Below are positions 33,224 through 41,552 of a DNA stretch of 51,395 bases, piece by piece; the stretch's first letter is position 1, and each line of letters begins with the position of its first letter. The notes under the pieces are model-generated. The model was not told the DNA's origin and did no database searches. It saw nothing but the letters and a program-made list of their open reading frames with translations. Location of the stretch: assembly GCA_044356825.1 (NCBI GenBank), contig JBIKVM010000001.1, positions 1 through 51,395 of the forward strand, read 5' to 3'. The position numbers and the translations under genes were made by a program. The stretch comes from JAUREX01 sp044356825 (GTDB taxonomy: Bacteria; Pseudomonadota; Alphaproteobacteria; Rhodobacterales; Rhodobacteraceae).

Positions 33224-34600
33224 ATGCCCACGCTCACAGTCCTTGCCCCCGACAGCTCTCTCGCGATGGACGAGATCGCGCGCCAGCTTGGCGACAACGC
33301 CTTCATCCTCTCGACCTCGAAACGCGACGGCATGATCGAGATCAAGGCCACCAACGACCCGATCCCCCCCGGCCCGCGCGAGACGAAGGCGCGATCGGCA
33401 TTCGCAGCGGCGCTGGCGGCGCACGGGGCGAATGAGGAGGTGATGGTCCTTCAGCGGCCGCGCGAGGCACATGAGGCGCAGGAGAACGCCGAAACGGCTG
33501 CTCCCACCGAGGCCAGACCCGAACCCGAGCGTCGCTCGGCCACCGTCGTTCGCATGCCCCAGCCGGCGACCGAGGCAGCCCGCGCCCCGCGCGCCCCAGC
33601 GTTCCGCCCCTCATTCCAGCCCGTCGCGCCGGCGGTGCCCCTGCCCGCGTCTGTCGAAGCCCTGACGGCGCACCGCAGCACGGCCGAGGTCCGCATCCCC
33701 GCCCCGCCGGCCCACGCGCCCGCCGAAGACGTGGTGGAGACTCTCTCGCGCCTGCACGGCGCGCTGTCGGCATTGCGCGAAAGCATCGCGCGCACCGATC
33801 TCGCAGTCACTGCAACGGCCGCTGCGCCGCAACCCGCGGCGCCGACCTCGCAGGCGCGCATCGTCGCCGCAGGCTTCGAGGCATCGCTCGTGTCCGAGAT
33901 CGTTGGGCAGACCGCGCGTACAGCAGAAGCCGCCGAGGCGGGCTTTGCCGAGGCACTGGCCGGGCGCATCATCGCCGCCGCGCCCGAGTCGATGCTTGCC
34001 CATGACGCAGTGCTGGTGCTCGGAGCGTCGGGATCGGGACGCTCGACCCTCGCGGCAAAGCTCGCGGCGGTCCTGCGCGACCTGCACCCGGACCGCCGCT
34101 GCCGCCTGGTCGAGATCTGCCCGCGCGGCATGACGGCGGGCGAATACCTGCGGGGATGTGCGCGGATGCTCAACAGCGCGCAGATGCTCGATATCGGGTT
34201 CGTTCTCTGGCACGAAGAGGATCTGGCCAGCCTGCCCCCGCTTGAGGCCGGCACCACCCACATCATCGACATGCCCTCGGATGGGGCGACATGCGCGCGC
34301 ATCCTCGCGGGCATGGGCGGGGCGGTTCCGGCCGACGCGCCGCGCCTGCTGGCACTTCCGGCCGGGGCCACGACCGGGATGATCGACCGCCAGATGGCGC
34401 GCCCGGAATGTGCCGGGGCGGTGGTCGCGCTGACCAAGCTTGACGAATGCGACGTGGCCGCACCCGAGCTTTCGACCCTCGCGCGGCATGACCTGCGGAT
34501 CGGCTGGCTGTCGGGGACGCGGGCACTGGTGGGCAATCTCTCGCCGGCGACGGCGCAGGTCATGCGCGACTACATCGCGGGCTATATCGAGCAGGCCTGA
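33224..34600 (+). CDS. flhF: FlhF, degenerate SRP-type GTPase
   Basis: The 458-aa product has the short FlhF-type N-terminal region, a Pro/Ala-rich linker (90-165), then a helical plus NG-like domain (169-458). The P-loop reads GASGSGRSTLAAKLA (about 267-281), with R instead of the catalytic K. The DTAGR motif is replaced by DMPSD (349-353), while TKLDE (404-408) is kept. FlhF places the flagellum at the pole. Loss of the key residues suggests it does not hydrolyse GTP normally. It lies between flhA and flhG. Confidence 0.85.
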   Translation: MPTLTVLAPDSSLAMDEIARQLGDNAFILSTSKRDGMIEIKATNDPIPPGPRETKARSAFAAALAAHGANEEVMVLQRPREAHEAQENAETAAPTEARPEPERRSATVVRMPQPATEAARAPRAPAFRPSFQPVAPAVPLPASVEALTAHRSTAEVRIPAPPAHAPAEDVVETLSRLHGALSALRESIARTDLAVTATAAAPQPAAPTSQARIVAAGFEASLVSEIVGQTARTAEAAEAGFAEALAGRIIAAAPESMLAHDAVLVLGASGSGRSTLAAKLAAVLRDLHPDRRCRLVEICPRGMTAGEYLRGCARMLNSAQMLDIGFVLWHEEDLASLPPLEAGTTHIIDMPSDGATCARILAGMGGAVPADAPRLLALPAGATTGMIDRQMARPECAGAVVALTKLDECDVAAPELSTLARHDLRIGWLSGTRALVGNLSPATAQVMRDYIAGYIEQA

Positions 34601-34628
34601 AGGGCCGCAAAGCGGAAAGGCAAGGGGG

Positions 34629-36344
34629 ATGCCCCAGTCGATCACCATAGCCAGCGGCAAGGGCGGCGTCGGCAAGACCTGCATCGCGGTCAACCTCGCG
34701 CTCACGCTCGCGGCGATGGGGCTGCGGGTGAAGTTGCTCGATGCCGATTTCGGGCTGGCCAATTCGCATGTGCTCATGGGGATCAACAGCACGAAGTCGA
34801 TCCGCGACGTCATCACCGGAGAGCGCTCGCTGGTCGAAATCGCCGAGCGGGTCGCGCCGCGGCTCGACTTGCTCGCGGGCGGCAGCGCGCTGTCGGAGTT
34901 GCTCAATGTCGATCCGACGGTCCGCTATCGGCTGATCCGCAACTTCGACGCGATGGCCGACGATACCGACGTGCTGCTCATCGATGCGCCGGCGGGAGCG
35001 TCGGACAATGCGCTGTCCTTCGTCGTCGCGGCGGACCGGGTCGTGGTCGTGATTGTGCCTGAACCGACAAGCTTCATGGACGCCTATGCCCTGATCAAGA
35101 CCGCAAACCTCGATCATGGGCTCGAGCGGTTCTCGATCGTCGTCAACATGGCCGCCAACGAGACCGAGGCGGCGCGCCATTTCGAGAAGTTCCGCGCGAT
35201 CGCGATGCGCTTTCTGGCGGTCGAATTGACCCATGTCGGGCATGTGCCGCTCTCGAACGCGCTCAGCCGGTCGGTTGTGGCCCTGAAGCCCATCATGCAG
35301 GGCGGCGGCAATCCGGCATCGCCCGAGGGGGCGGCGTTCCGCAAGCTTGCCAACGGCATCCTGCACGCGCCCGTGAACCCGCCCCGCGGCATCCGTTTCT
35401 TCGAAGGAACCGACGGCGCACCCGCTTTGCCGCGGCTCGTACCGGAGCCTGCGCAGGCGGCCGCACCCCAAGTGGCGGCGGCTGCCGATCCGGCGCCCGA
35501 AGTGCCGGGAGCCGCGCAGGGCGACACCGTGACGGGCATCCTCGTGCGGCTCCATGATGCGCTTGCCGGGTTGCGCCAGTCGATGGCAACCGAACCTGCG
35601 GCAGCTGCGGCCGCGCTTGAAACCAATCGGATCCTTGCCTCGGGCTTCGACCCCGACCTTGCGCGGACCCTCGCGCGGGTCGATGCCGGGGCGGCTCCGG
35701 CCCCCGCATTCGCACGCGCGCTTGCCACCCAACTTGCGCACGAGGCCCCCCTCGATCTGCTCGGCGCACCCGCAGTCATGGTGCTTGGGCCGTCGGGTGC
35801 CGGGCGGACGACGGTTGCGGCCAAGCTCGCGGCCTTCATGTCGGCGGCGATGCCGGGCCGGCGGGCGGCGCTCGTGAACGTGGTGGCGCGTGACGGCGGC
35901 GATGACGGCCGGCTGCGGATGCTCGCCACGCGTATTGGCGCGGCGGCGGATTTCACGGTCTGGACCGAGGACGATTCCGAGACTCTGCCGCTCGGTTCCG
36001 ACATCACCCATATCCTCGACATGCCGCCCGGCCCGAAGGACTGCGTGCGACTTGCCGGGCGCTTCGCGGCCGCGTTCGGTCCGGCGGCGGTGCTGCCGCT
36101 GCTGGTGCTGCCGGGCGGGTCGAGTGCCTCGCTCGTTTCGCGCCAGCTTGCCCGGATCGATCCCTCGCGTGGCGCAGTCATTCTCTCGAAACTCGACGAG
36201 TGTCCGGCCGATCCGGGCGAACTTCTGGCGCTCGCGCAGGCGGGGGCGCGGGTCGGGTGGCTGTCGCAGGGGCGGGCGGCTGGGCTTGGCATCGTGCCCG
36301 TGACGCCCGCCCTCATGCACGATCACATTGCAGGTGCATCATGA
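34629..36344 (+). CDS. flhG: FlhG (MinD-type ATPase) fused to an FlhF-like domain
   Basis: Residues 1 to about 255 are a MinD/FlhG ATPase with deviant Walker A SGKGGVGKT (9-17), LLDADFGLAN (37-45) and LLIDAPAG (116-123). Residues about 300-571 are homologous to residues 169-458 of the FlhF encoded just upstream. This part has LVRLHDALAGLRQSMA, a P-loop GPSGAGRTTVAAKLA (again R for K), THILDMPPG, and SKLDECP. FlhG normally ends after about 270-300 residues. It sets flagellar number and stimulates FlhF. The ATG at 34629 is the normal FlhG start. The stop overlaps fliA (ATGA). Confidence 0.88.
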   Translation: MPQSITIASGKGGVGKTCIAVNLALTLAAMGLRVKLLDADFGLANSHVLMGINSTKSIRDVITGERSLVEIAERVAPRLDLLAGGSALSELLNVDPTVRYRLIRNFDAMADDTDVLLIDAPAGASDNALSFVVAADRVVVVIVPEPTSFMDAYALIKTANLDHGLERFSIVVNMAANETEAARHFEKFRAIAMRFLAVELTHVGHVPLSNALSRSVVALKPIMQGGGNPASPEGAAFRKLANGILHAPVNPPRGIRFFEGTDGAPALPRLVPEPAQAAAPQVAAAADPAPEVPGAAQGDTVTGILVRLHDALAGLRQSMATEPAAAAAALETNRILASGFDPDLARTLARVDAGAAPAPAFARALATQLAHEAPLDLLGAPAVMVLGPSGAGRTTVAAKLAAFMSAAMPGRRAALVNVVARDGGDDGRLRMLATRIGAAADFTVWTEDDSETLPLGSDITHILDMPPGPKDCVRLAGRFAAAFGPAAVLPLLVLPGGSSASLVSRQLARIDPSRGAVILSKLDECPADPGELLALAQAGARVGWLSQGRAAGLGIVPVTPALMHDHIAGAS

Positions 36345-37084
36345 TGATACGGCGCGGCTACCTCGAACAGAGCCTGCGGCCCGAGGATCTGGTCGCGACG
36401 CATCTTGAGATGGTGCGCCGGATCGCGCATCAGTTGCATGGCCGCGTCCGCGGAGCGGTCGAAGTCGAGGATCTGATCCAGGTGGGCTACATCGGCCTTG
36501 TGGACGCGAGCCGAAAATACGAAAAGCGCGAGGGCGTCAGCTTCGAAGCCTACGCGCTCATCCGCATCCGGGGCGCGATCCTCGACTTCCTGCGGCGCAA
36601 CTCGAACCTCTGCCGCACCACGATCCTGATGCGTCAGAAGATCGCAGCCGCGACCCTCGCGCTCGAGCGCAAGTTGCAGCGGTCGGCCACCGCGGCCGAG
36701 ATCGCCGAAGCGGCTGGCGTTTCGACGGTCGAACTCGATCAGTGGCAGCAGGCCTTTCAGGCCAACGTGCACCATTCGCTCGACGAAGCGTATGACGAAT
36801 TCTCGATCTGGTTCGCAGAAAGCTCAGACAACCCCGAAGAGGCGCTCTCTCAGTCCGAACTGCGCGGGGCGCTGCGCCGGGCCCTGACCACCCTGCCCGA
36901 GCGCGAGGCGCTGGTGCTGCAACTGTACTACGTCGAGGAACTGAACGTCTACGAGATCGCGGAGGTGCTCGAGGTCACGACCGGGCGCGTCTCTCAGATC
37001 AAGAAGGCCGCGATCGGCCGGATCAGGGCAACGCTTGCGACCATGCTGGGCGAGCCCTCGCTGGCCGGGGCCGGACCCGCATGA
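36341..37084 (+). CDS. fliA: Flagellar sigma factor FliA (sigma-28)
   Basis: The 247-aa product has sigma regions 2 (EVEDLIQVGYIGLVDASRKY), 3 and 4 (TLPEREALVLQLYYVEELNV, then TGRVSQIKKAAIGRIR). It transcribes late genes such as fliC. Its anti-sigma factor FlgM is encoded at 27210-27509. The start is at 36341, overlapping the flhG stop by 4 nt, so it is translationally coupled and lies in the sigma-54-driven flhA operon. Confidence 0.95.
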   Translation: MMIRRGYLEQSLRPEDLVATHLEMVRRIAHQLHGRVRGAVEVEDLIQVGYIGLVDASRKYEKREGVSFEAYALIRIRGAILDFLRRNSNLCRTTILMRQKIAAATLALERKLQRSATAAEIAEAAGVSTVELDQWQQAFQANVHHSLDEAYDEFSIWFAESSDNPEEALSQSELRGALRRALTTLPEREALVLQLYYVEELNVYEIAEVLEVTTGRVSQIKKAAIGRIRATLATMLGEPSLAGAGPA

Positions 37085-37491
37085 GCGGTGGGTGGTTCCA
37101 GTCAAGCACGTTGCAGATGTTCCTGCAAAGCGCCGAGTTGCGCCTCATCGGCATCGAGTTGCGGCCCGAACTCGATCTCTCGTGCGGGCTCGCGAGCATC
37201 GCGCGAGGGACCTGCACGCTGCGGTTGCGCCCGGCCGATGTCGTGCGCCCGGGCGTGATGGGACAGATCGAGGTTCTGGCCGACCGCCCGATCATGCGCG
37301 GCGAGATCGTCGTGCCGCGCGCGAGCTTCCAGACGCTCGCGCAACATCTCGAGCGCGAGCCGCCACGCCCCGTCGCGGTCATCGTCGCGTTTGCCGAAAG
37401 CCTCGATGTGAACCTTCAGGGCGATCTGAAGATCAGCGAGAACCGCACCCTGTCGGTCACGAACATCTCGTTCAACGTCCCGCTTCAATAG
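37081..37491 (+). CDS. Unassigned 136-aa protein coupled to fliA
   Basis: The start overlaps the fliA stop (ATGA), so it is translationally coupled. The product has no signal peptide or membrane helix and appears rich in beta strands (TCTLRLRPADVV, QIEVLADRPIM, VAVIVAFAES, TLSVTNISFNV). I recognise no family. The context suggests a link with sigma-28 or the late flagellar programme. It converges with rpoN across 5 nt without a visible terminator. Confidence 0.7.
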   Translation: MSGGWFQSSTLQMFLQSAELRLIGIELRPELDLSCGLASIARGTCTLRLRPADVVRPGVMGQIEVLADRPIMRGEIVVPRASFQTLAQHLEREPPRPVAVIVAFAESLDVNLQGDLKISENRTLSVTNISFNVPLQ

Positions 37492-37496
37492 TCCTG

Positions 37497-38996
37497 TCAG
37501 ACCTGACCGGCCATCACCGCCTTGCGCCTGCGCTCGAACGACGAGGGGATGTTGAGCATCTCGCGGTACTTCGCCGCCGTCCGCCGCGCGAGGTTCACCC
37601 CCTCGGCCTTCATCATCCGCACGATGGCGTCATCGCTGTAGGGGGCATCGGCGGGTTCGCCCTCGATCAGTTTGCGGATGCGGAACTTGACCGCCGAGGC
37701 GGCATCGGCCCCCTCGCCCGAGGTCGAGGACGGCAGTCCCACGCTGAAGAAGGTCTTGAGGCGGAAGGTCCCGAGCGGGGTCGCCATCATCAGGCCCGAG
37801 GTCACGCGGCTGACGGTGCTTTCGTGTACGCCGACGGCTTCGGCGACGTCGCGCAGCACGAGCGGGCGCAGATAGCCGAGGCCCTTTTCGAGGAATGCCT
37901 CCTGCTGGCGCACGATCTCAGCGCCGATGCGCAGGGTGGTGGCGTTGCGCTGCGCGATGGCGCGGCGCAGCCAGTTGGCATCCGCGACACGCTCGCGCGC
38001 AAAGCCGCGCGCGGCATCGGCTGCAGGGTTGGCGGCCTTGCCCGCAAGCACCGACTGGGCGAAGCCGCGGTTGACCTGCACCGACGGCAGGGTTGAGCGG
38101 TTGAGGTCCACGATCCAGCCATCCGGGCCGCGCCGCACGATCAGGTCGGGCGGCGTGATCGGATCGGCGACCTGCTCGAACTGCATCCCGGGTTTGGGGT
38201 CGAGGGTGCGCAGCGCGCGCAGCATCTCGCGCAGGGAATCGGCATCGACGCCGCAGGTGCGCGCGAGCGATTTCATGTTGCCCGAAGCGAGCAGCGGCAG
38301 GTTCTCGAGCAGCGCGGCGAAGGCGGGCGTCAGCATCCCCCGTTCAGCCGCCTGAAGGCGCAGGCATTCGGAAAGGCTGCGCGCGAAAATCCCGGCGGGC
38401 TCGATGCCCTGCAGCCGCTTCAGCACCGCCTCGACCTCGGCACCCGGCACGCCGAGCGCCATCGCGACCTCATCGACGGTCGGGCCGAGCCAGCCCGTGG
38501 GCTCCAGCCCGTCGGCCAGTGCAAGCGCGATGATGCGCTGTGCGGGGTGGGCGAAGATGAGGTCGATCTGCGTCGCGACATGATCGTAAAGCGAGCGTTC
38601 GCCCTGCGCCACGCTGCCCGAGATCGCGTCGAAATCGTCCCCCTCGTCGTCGCGCCGGCGCCCGCCGGTGCCGAGGTCGATCCGGTCGGTCTCGAAGGTG
38701 TTGGCATAGCCCTCGGCGCAGATCGGGCCGTCATCGGGGATCGCGGCCGCGCCGATCGGCGCGTCGATCGCCTCGGGGGCGGCCTCGGCCGTGGCCTGCG
38801 GCGCCTCGGGCGCAAGGATCGGCGCGTCGCGTTCGCCCTCGGCCACCTCGATGAAGGGGTTCTCCTCGGCCTGCTGGTCGAGGAAGGCGCGCAACTCGAG
38901 GTTCGACATCTGCAGAAGCCGGATCGCCTGCTGCAACTGCGTCGTGATGACGAGCGACTGCTTTTGCCGCAACTGCTGGGACGTGAAGATCTGCAT
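37497..38996 (-). CDS. rpoN: Flagellum-dedicated sigma-54 factor RpoN
   Basis: The 499-aa product begins with the Gln/Leu-rich region I (QQAIRLLQMSNLELRAFL) and ends with the RpoN box (ARRTAAKYRE, about 470-479). It has the usual sigma-54 length. I placed the start at ATG 38996 (MQIFTSQQLRQKQS). It lies directly downstream of fleQ, and this fits a second, flagellum-specific RpoN as in R. sphaeroides (RpoN2). No nif genes are near. Confidence 0.95.
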   Translation of the reverse strand: MQIFTSQQLRQKQSLVITTQLQQAIRLLQMSNLELRAFLDQQAEENPFIEVAEGERDAPILAPEAPQATAEAAPEAIDAPIGAAAIPDDGPICAEGYANTFETDRIDLGTGGRRRDDEGDDFDAISGSVAQGERSLYDHVATQIDLIFAHPAQRIIALALADGLEPTGWLGPTVDEVAMALGVPGAEVEAVLKRLQGIEPAGIFARSLSECLRLQAAERGMLTPAFAALLENLPLLASGNMKSLARTCGVDADSLREMLRALRTLDPKPGMQFEQVADPITPPDLIVRRGPDGWIVDLNRSTLPSVQVNRGFAQSVLAGKAANPAADAARGFARERVADANWLRRAIAQRNATTLRIGAEIVRQQEAFLEKGLGYLRPLVLRDVAEAVGVHESTVSRVTSGLMMATPLGTFRLKTFFSVGLPSSTSGEGADAASAVKFRIRKLIEGEPADAPYSDDAIVRMMKAEGVNLARRTAAKYREMLNIPSSFERRRKAVMAGQV

Positions 38997-39068
38997 GGGC
39001 CTACCTCCGGTTGCAGGCAGGATCGGCAATCGGCCCGGTTTTTGCAAACAATCAATTTGACAGGGCAA

Positions 39069-39084
39069 TGTCGGAATTCCGACA
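39069..39084. promoter_or_regulatory. 16-bp palindrome between fleQ and rpoN
   Basis: TGTCGGAATTCCGACA is a perfect palindrome, 73 bp upstream of the rpoN ATG in an unusually AT-rich gap (38997-39152). The core GTCGGA-N2-TCCGAC recurs upstream of fliO (14745-14758), and half-sites occur near fleT, fleQ and flhA. It may be an operator for FleQ/FleT or for another regulator. Confidence 0.5.
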
Positions 39085-39152
39085 ATTTAGCCTCATGTAA
39101 TCATTGAATTTTTTTTGGCACTGCCTGCAGTGGCGGGAATTTGACCCCGACT

Positions 39153-40262
39153 CTAGATGTCCTCGGTCGCCGCCATGGCGGGGCGCTCGATCATCAGCTT
39201 CTTCATCTTCTCGATCAGGGTCGTGCGCCGCAGCTTCAGCACTGCCGCCGCCCGGCTGACGAAACCGTTGTGCTTTTCGAGCGCGGCCTCGATCAGCACC
39301 ACTTCGATGTCGCGCACATGCCGGCGCAGGTCGATCTCGTCGTGGTGGTCGAACCAGCCGCGATAGGCGGTGACCTGCGCATCCTCGCTCGGGGCTCCGA
39401 GGTTGCGGCCCACCCCGCCGAGGTTCGTGAACTCCGACCAGACCTCGGCCTGCTCGGCGGCCTGCCGCGCCGCATCGGGCACCCGCAGCAGGAGGAGGTT
39501 CTCGCGCACGTTCTGCCCCGAGACAGGGCGGCCGGGAAAGAGGATGAAGGCGCGATCGACGACGTTGCGCAACTCGCGCACGTTGCCGGGCCAGGCGCAG
39601 GTCGCCAGCGTCTGCATCGCCGAGGCGTCGAACTCGGGCGCGACCGCGGCGGGATCCATGCGGCAGCGGTCGGCGATCATCGCGGCGACGATCTCGGGAA
39701 TGTCCGAGGCGCGCTCGGCCAGGCTCGGCACCTCGATCGGAAAGACGTTCAGTCGGTAATAGAGATCGGCACGGAACTCGCCCGAGGCGACCTTGGCATC
39801 GAGATTGCGGTGCGTCGCGCAGACGAGCCGGAGATCGAGCGCGATATCCTCGCGCCCGCCGATGCGCTGCAGCGCGCGCGTCTCGAGCACGCGCAGGAGC
39901 TTCGATTGCAGCGCCAGCGGCATGTCCCCGATCTCGTCGAGAAAGAGCGTCCCGCCCTGTGCCTGTTCGAAGCGGCCCTGCCGCTGACGGTCGGCGCCGG
40001 TAAAAGCGCCCTTTTCGTAGCCGAAGAGCTCGGACTCGAGCAACTCTGACGGGATCGCGGCACAATTGAGCGCGACGAGGCGCCCGCGCCGGCCGCTTTC
40101 GGCATGGATCGCCTGCGCCACGAGTTCCTTGCCCGCACCGGTCGGACCGAGCACGAGGACCGTACCGATCGACGGGGCGACGGTTGAAATGAGTTGACGC
40201 ACGCGCTCGATGGCGGGCGAGGAGCCGATGATCGGCGTCCGGCCTGTTCCTGCGTCGGTCAT
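39153..40262 (-). CDS. fleQ: Sigma-54 activator FleQ
   Basis: The 369-aa product starts almost directly with the AAA+ domain, without an N-terminal receiver. It has Walker A GPTGAGKE (39-46), the sigma-54 loop GAFTGA (85-90) and Walker B GGTLFLDE (103-110). The C-terminus has a Fis-type HTH (about 335-358, RAAAVLKLRRTTLIEKMKKL). This is the DNA-binding partner for FleT, which lacks an HTH. It is followed by rpoN. No sigma-54 element is seen upstream, which fits a top-level regulator. Confidence 0.9.
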   Translation of the reverse strand: MTDAGTGRTPIIGSSPAIERVRQLISTVAPSIGTVLVLGPTGAGKELVAQAIHAESGRRGRLVALNCAAIPSELLESELFGYEKGAFTGADRQRQGRFEQAQGGTLFLDEIGDMPLALQSKLLRVLETRALQRIGGREDIALDLRLVCATHRNLDAKVASGEFRADLYYRLNVFPIEVPSLAERASDIPEIVAAMIADRCRMDPAAVAPEFDASAMQTLATCAWPGNVRELRNVVDRAFILFPGRPVSGQNVRENLLLLRVPDAARQAAEQAEVWSEFTNLGGVGRNLGAPSEDAQVTAYRGWFDHHDEIDLRRHVRDIEVVLIEAALEKHNGFVSRAAAVLKLRRTTLIEKMKKLMIERPAMAATEDI

Positions 40263-40538
40263 GCGTTCCGCCCTGGCACCCTGTCGCTACTGCTCTGGTA
40301 TCAACATGATTTCCCCGAGAGCAACGGGATTTCGTCGGTTTTCCGGCAGAGTGGCAGAAAAGTCGCGCAAATCGGGGGGGATTTGGGCCATCCACACCGC
40401 AATTTCGTCGGAATTCAGTCTGTTTTCAATCTGAATGAGAGTTTAATTCCGGTCACTCCACTCTCCGTGCCAACAGCCCGCTTGCGGCCGGCCTGCCCGA
40501 CCGATAGAGGGTGGTGCCAAAGACCCGCTGAGGTCAGG
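40263..40538. other. Divergent intergenic region between fleQ and the rsmC-like gene
   Basis: This 276-bp gap holds no gene. It contains GTCGGAATTC at 40407-40416 (half of the 39069 dyad) and an AT-rich stretch around 40400-40450. TGGCACCCTGTCGCTA at 40274-40289 resembles a sigma-54 element, but the GG-GC spacing is one base short. Confidence 0.4.
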
Positions 40539-41549
40539 ATGCGCGCCGCCCGCCTTGCCCATGCCCTCGAGTCCGGTCAACTCGTACTGCCCGCCGAGGG
40601 CGCAGTCGGCGTGTTCCGCCCCGATGGCGCGGACGATCTTTCTGCCCTTCCGGCCGGTCGCGTGCGTGTCTTCACCGGCAACGCTCTTGCGCACCGTGCC
40701 TTTTCGGCACAGGGCCTGCCCGTTGCGCGCGCGCCCGCTGCCCCCCTTGCCGCCGCAATCGTCTGCCTGCCGCGCGCACGCGATCACGGCCGTGCTCTTG
40801 TGGCCGAGGCCATCGCATCGGTGGGGCACGGGGGCCTTCTGGTCGTGGATGGTCAGAAGCAGGACGGGATCGAGACGATGCAGCGCGACCTCGGCCGCGC
40901 GGGAATCACGCCCGAGGCGGTCGTCGCCAAGGCGCATGGGCGGCTTCTGACCCTCCGCGCCCCGGCTTCGGCCCCCGATGGCTGGGCGGCCGATTGGCGC
41001 GAAGTCGAACCGGGCGTGTTCACGCGGCCCGGCGTCTTTTCGGCGGATGGTCCCGACCCGGGCTCGGCCCTGCTTGCGGCGAACCTGCCCGAGGGGCTTG
41101 CGGGCCGCGTCGCGGATCTGGGCGCAGGCTGGGGTTGGCTTGCGCTTCAGGCGCTGCGGCACCCCGCTATCACGCAGTTGGACCTGATCGAGGCCGAGGC
41201 CGACGCGCTCGACTGCGCGCGACGCAACATCGCCGATCCGCGCGCGCAGTTCGTATGGGCCGACGCGCTGCGGCATCGGCCGGATGCGCTCTTCGATGCC
41301 GTCCTGTGCAACCCGCCCTTCCACGCGGGCCGGCCGGCCGAACCTGCGCTCGGTCAGGCGTTCATCCGCGCGGCCGCGGCCATGCTGAAGCCGCGCGGCA
41401 CGCTCTGGCTGGTCGGCAACCGGCATCTGCCCTATGAGGAGACGCTGCGGTCATCCTTCGTGACCGTCGCAGAGGTCGGCTCGAGCCCGGGCTTCAGGGT
41501 CTGGTCCGCGCAAGGCAAGCGCACCAGCCGCACACACGGGATGGGGTGA
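40539..41549 (+). CDS. rsmC: RsmC-like rRNA guanine-N2 methyltransferase
   Basis: The 336-aa product has two Rossmann-type halves. The second contains the SAM motif VADLGAGWGWLALQAL and the catalytic NPPFHAG motif of N2-guanine methyltransferases. It ends with a Ser/Arg-rich tail (KRTSRTHGMG). Family members methylate 16S rRNA G1207. I placed the start at ATG 40539, with GAGGTC upstream. It is not flagellar. An SDR gene follows after 3 nt. Confidence 0.85.
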   Translation: MRAARLAHALESGQLVLPAEGAVGVFRPDGADDLSALPAGRVRVFTGNALAHRAFSAQGLPVARAPAAPLAAAIVCLPRARDHGRALVAEAIASVGHGGLLVVDGQKQDGIETMQRDLGRAGITPEAVVAKAHGRLLTLRAPASAPDGWAADWREVEPGVFTRPGVFSADGPDPGSALLAANLPEGLAGRVADLGAGWGWLALQALRHPAITQLDLIEAEADALDCARRNIADPRAQFVWADALRHRPDALFDAVLCNPPFHAGRPAEPALGQAFIRAAAAMLKPRGTLWLVGNRHLPYEETLRSSFVTVAEVGSSPGFRVWSAQGKRTSRTHGMG

Positions 41550-41552
41550 GAG

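Noticed and set aside
33216..37491. flhF-flhG-fliA region as a frameshifted duplicate
   Set aside because: All frames are open over full length with coupled starts, so the FlhF-like end of FlhG looks like a true fusion and not a pseudogene remnant.
39111..39132. T-run plus CACTGC-CT-GCAGTG hairpin between fleQ and rpoN as a terminator
   Set aside because: On the minus strand the hairpin is followed by A residues, and on the plus strand the T-run precedes the hairpin, so neither orientation forms a terminator.
40274..40289. TGGCACCCTGTCGCTA upstream of fleQ as a sigma-54 promoter
   Set aside because: GG-GC spacing is 9 instead of 10 and the -12 box is poor; it points away from fleQ.
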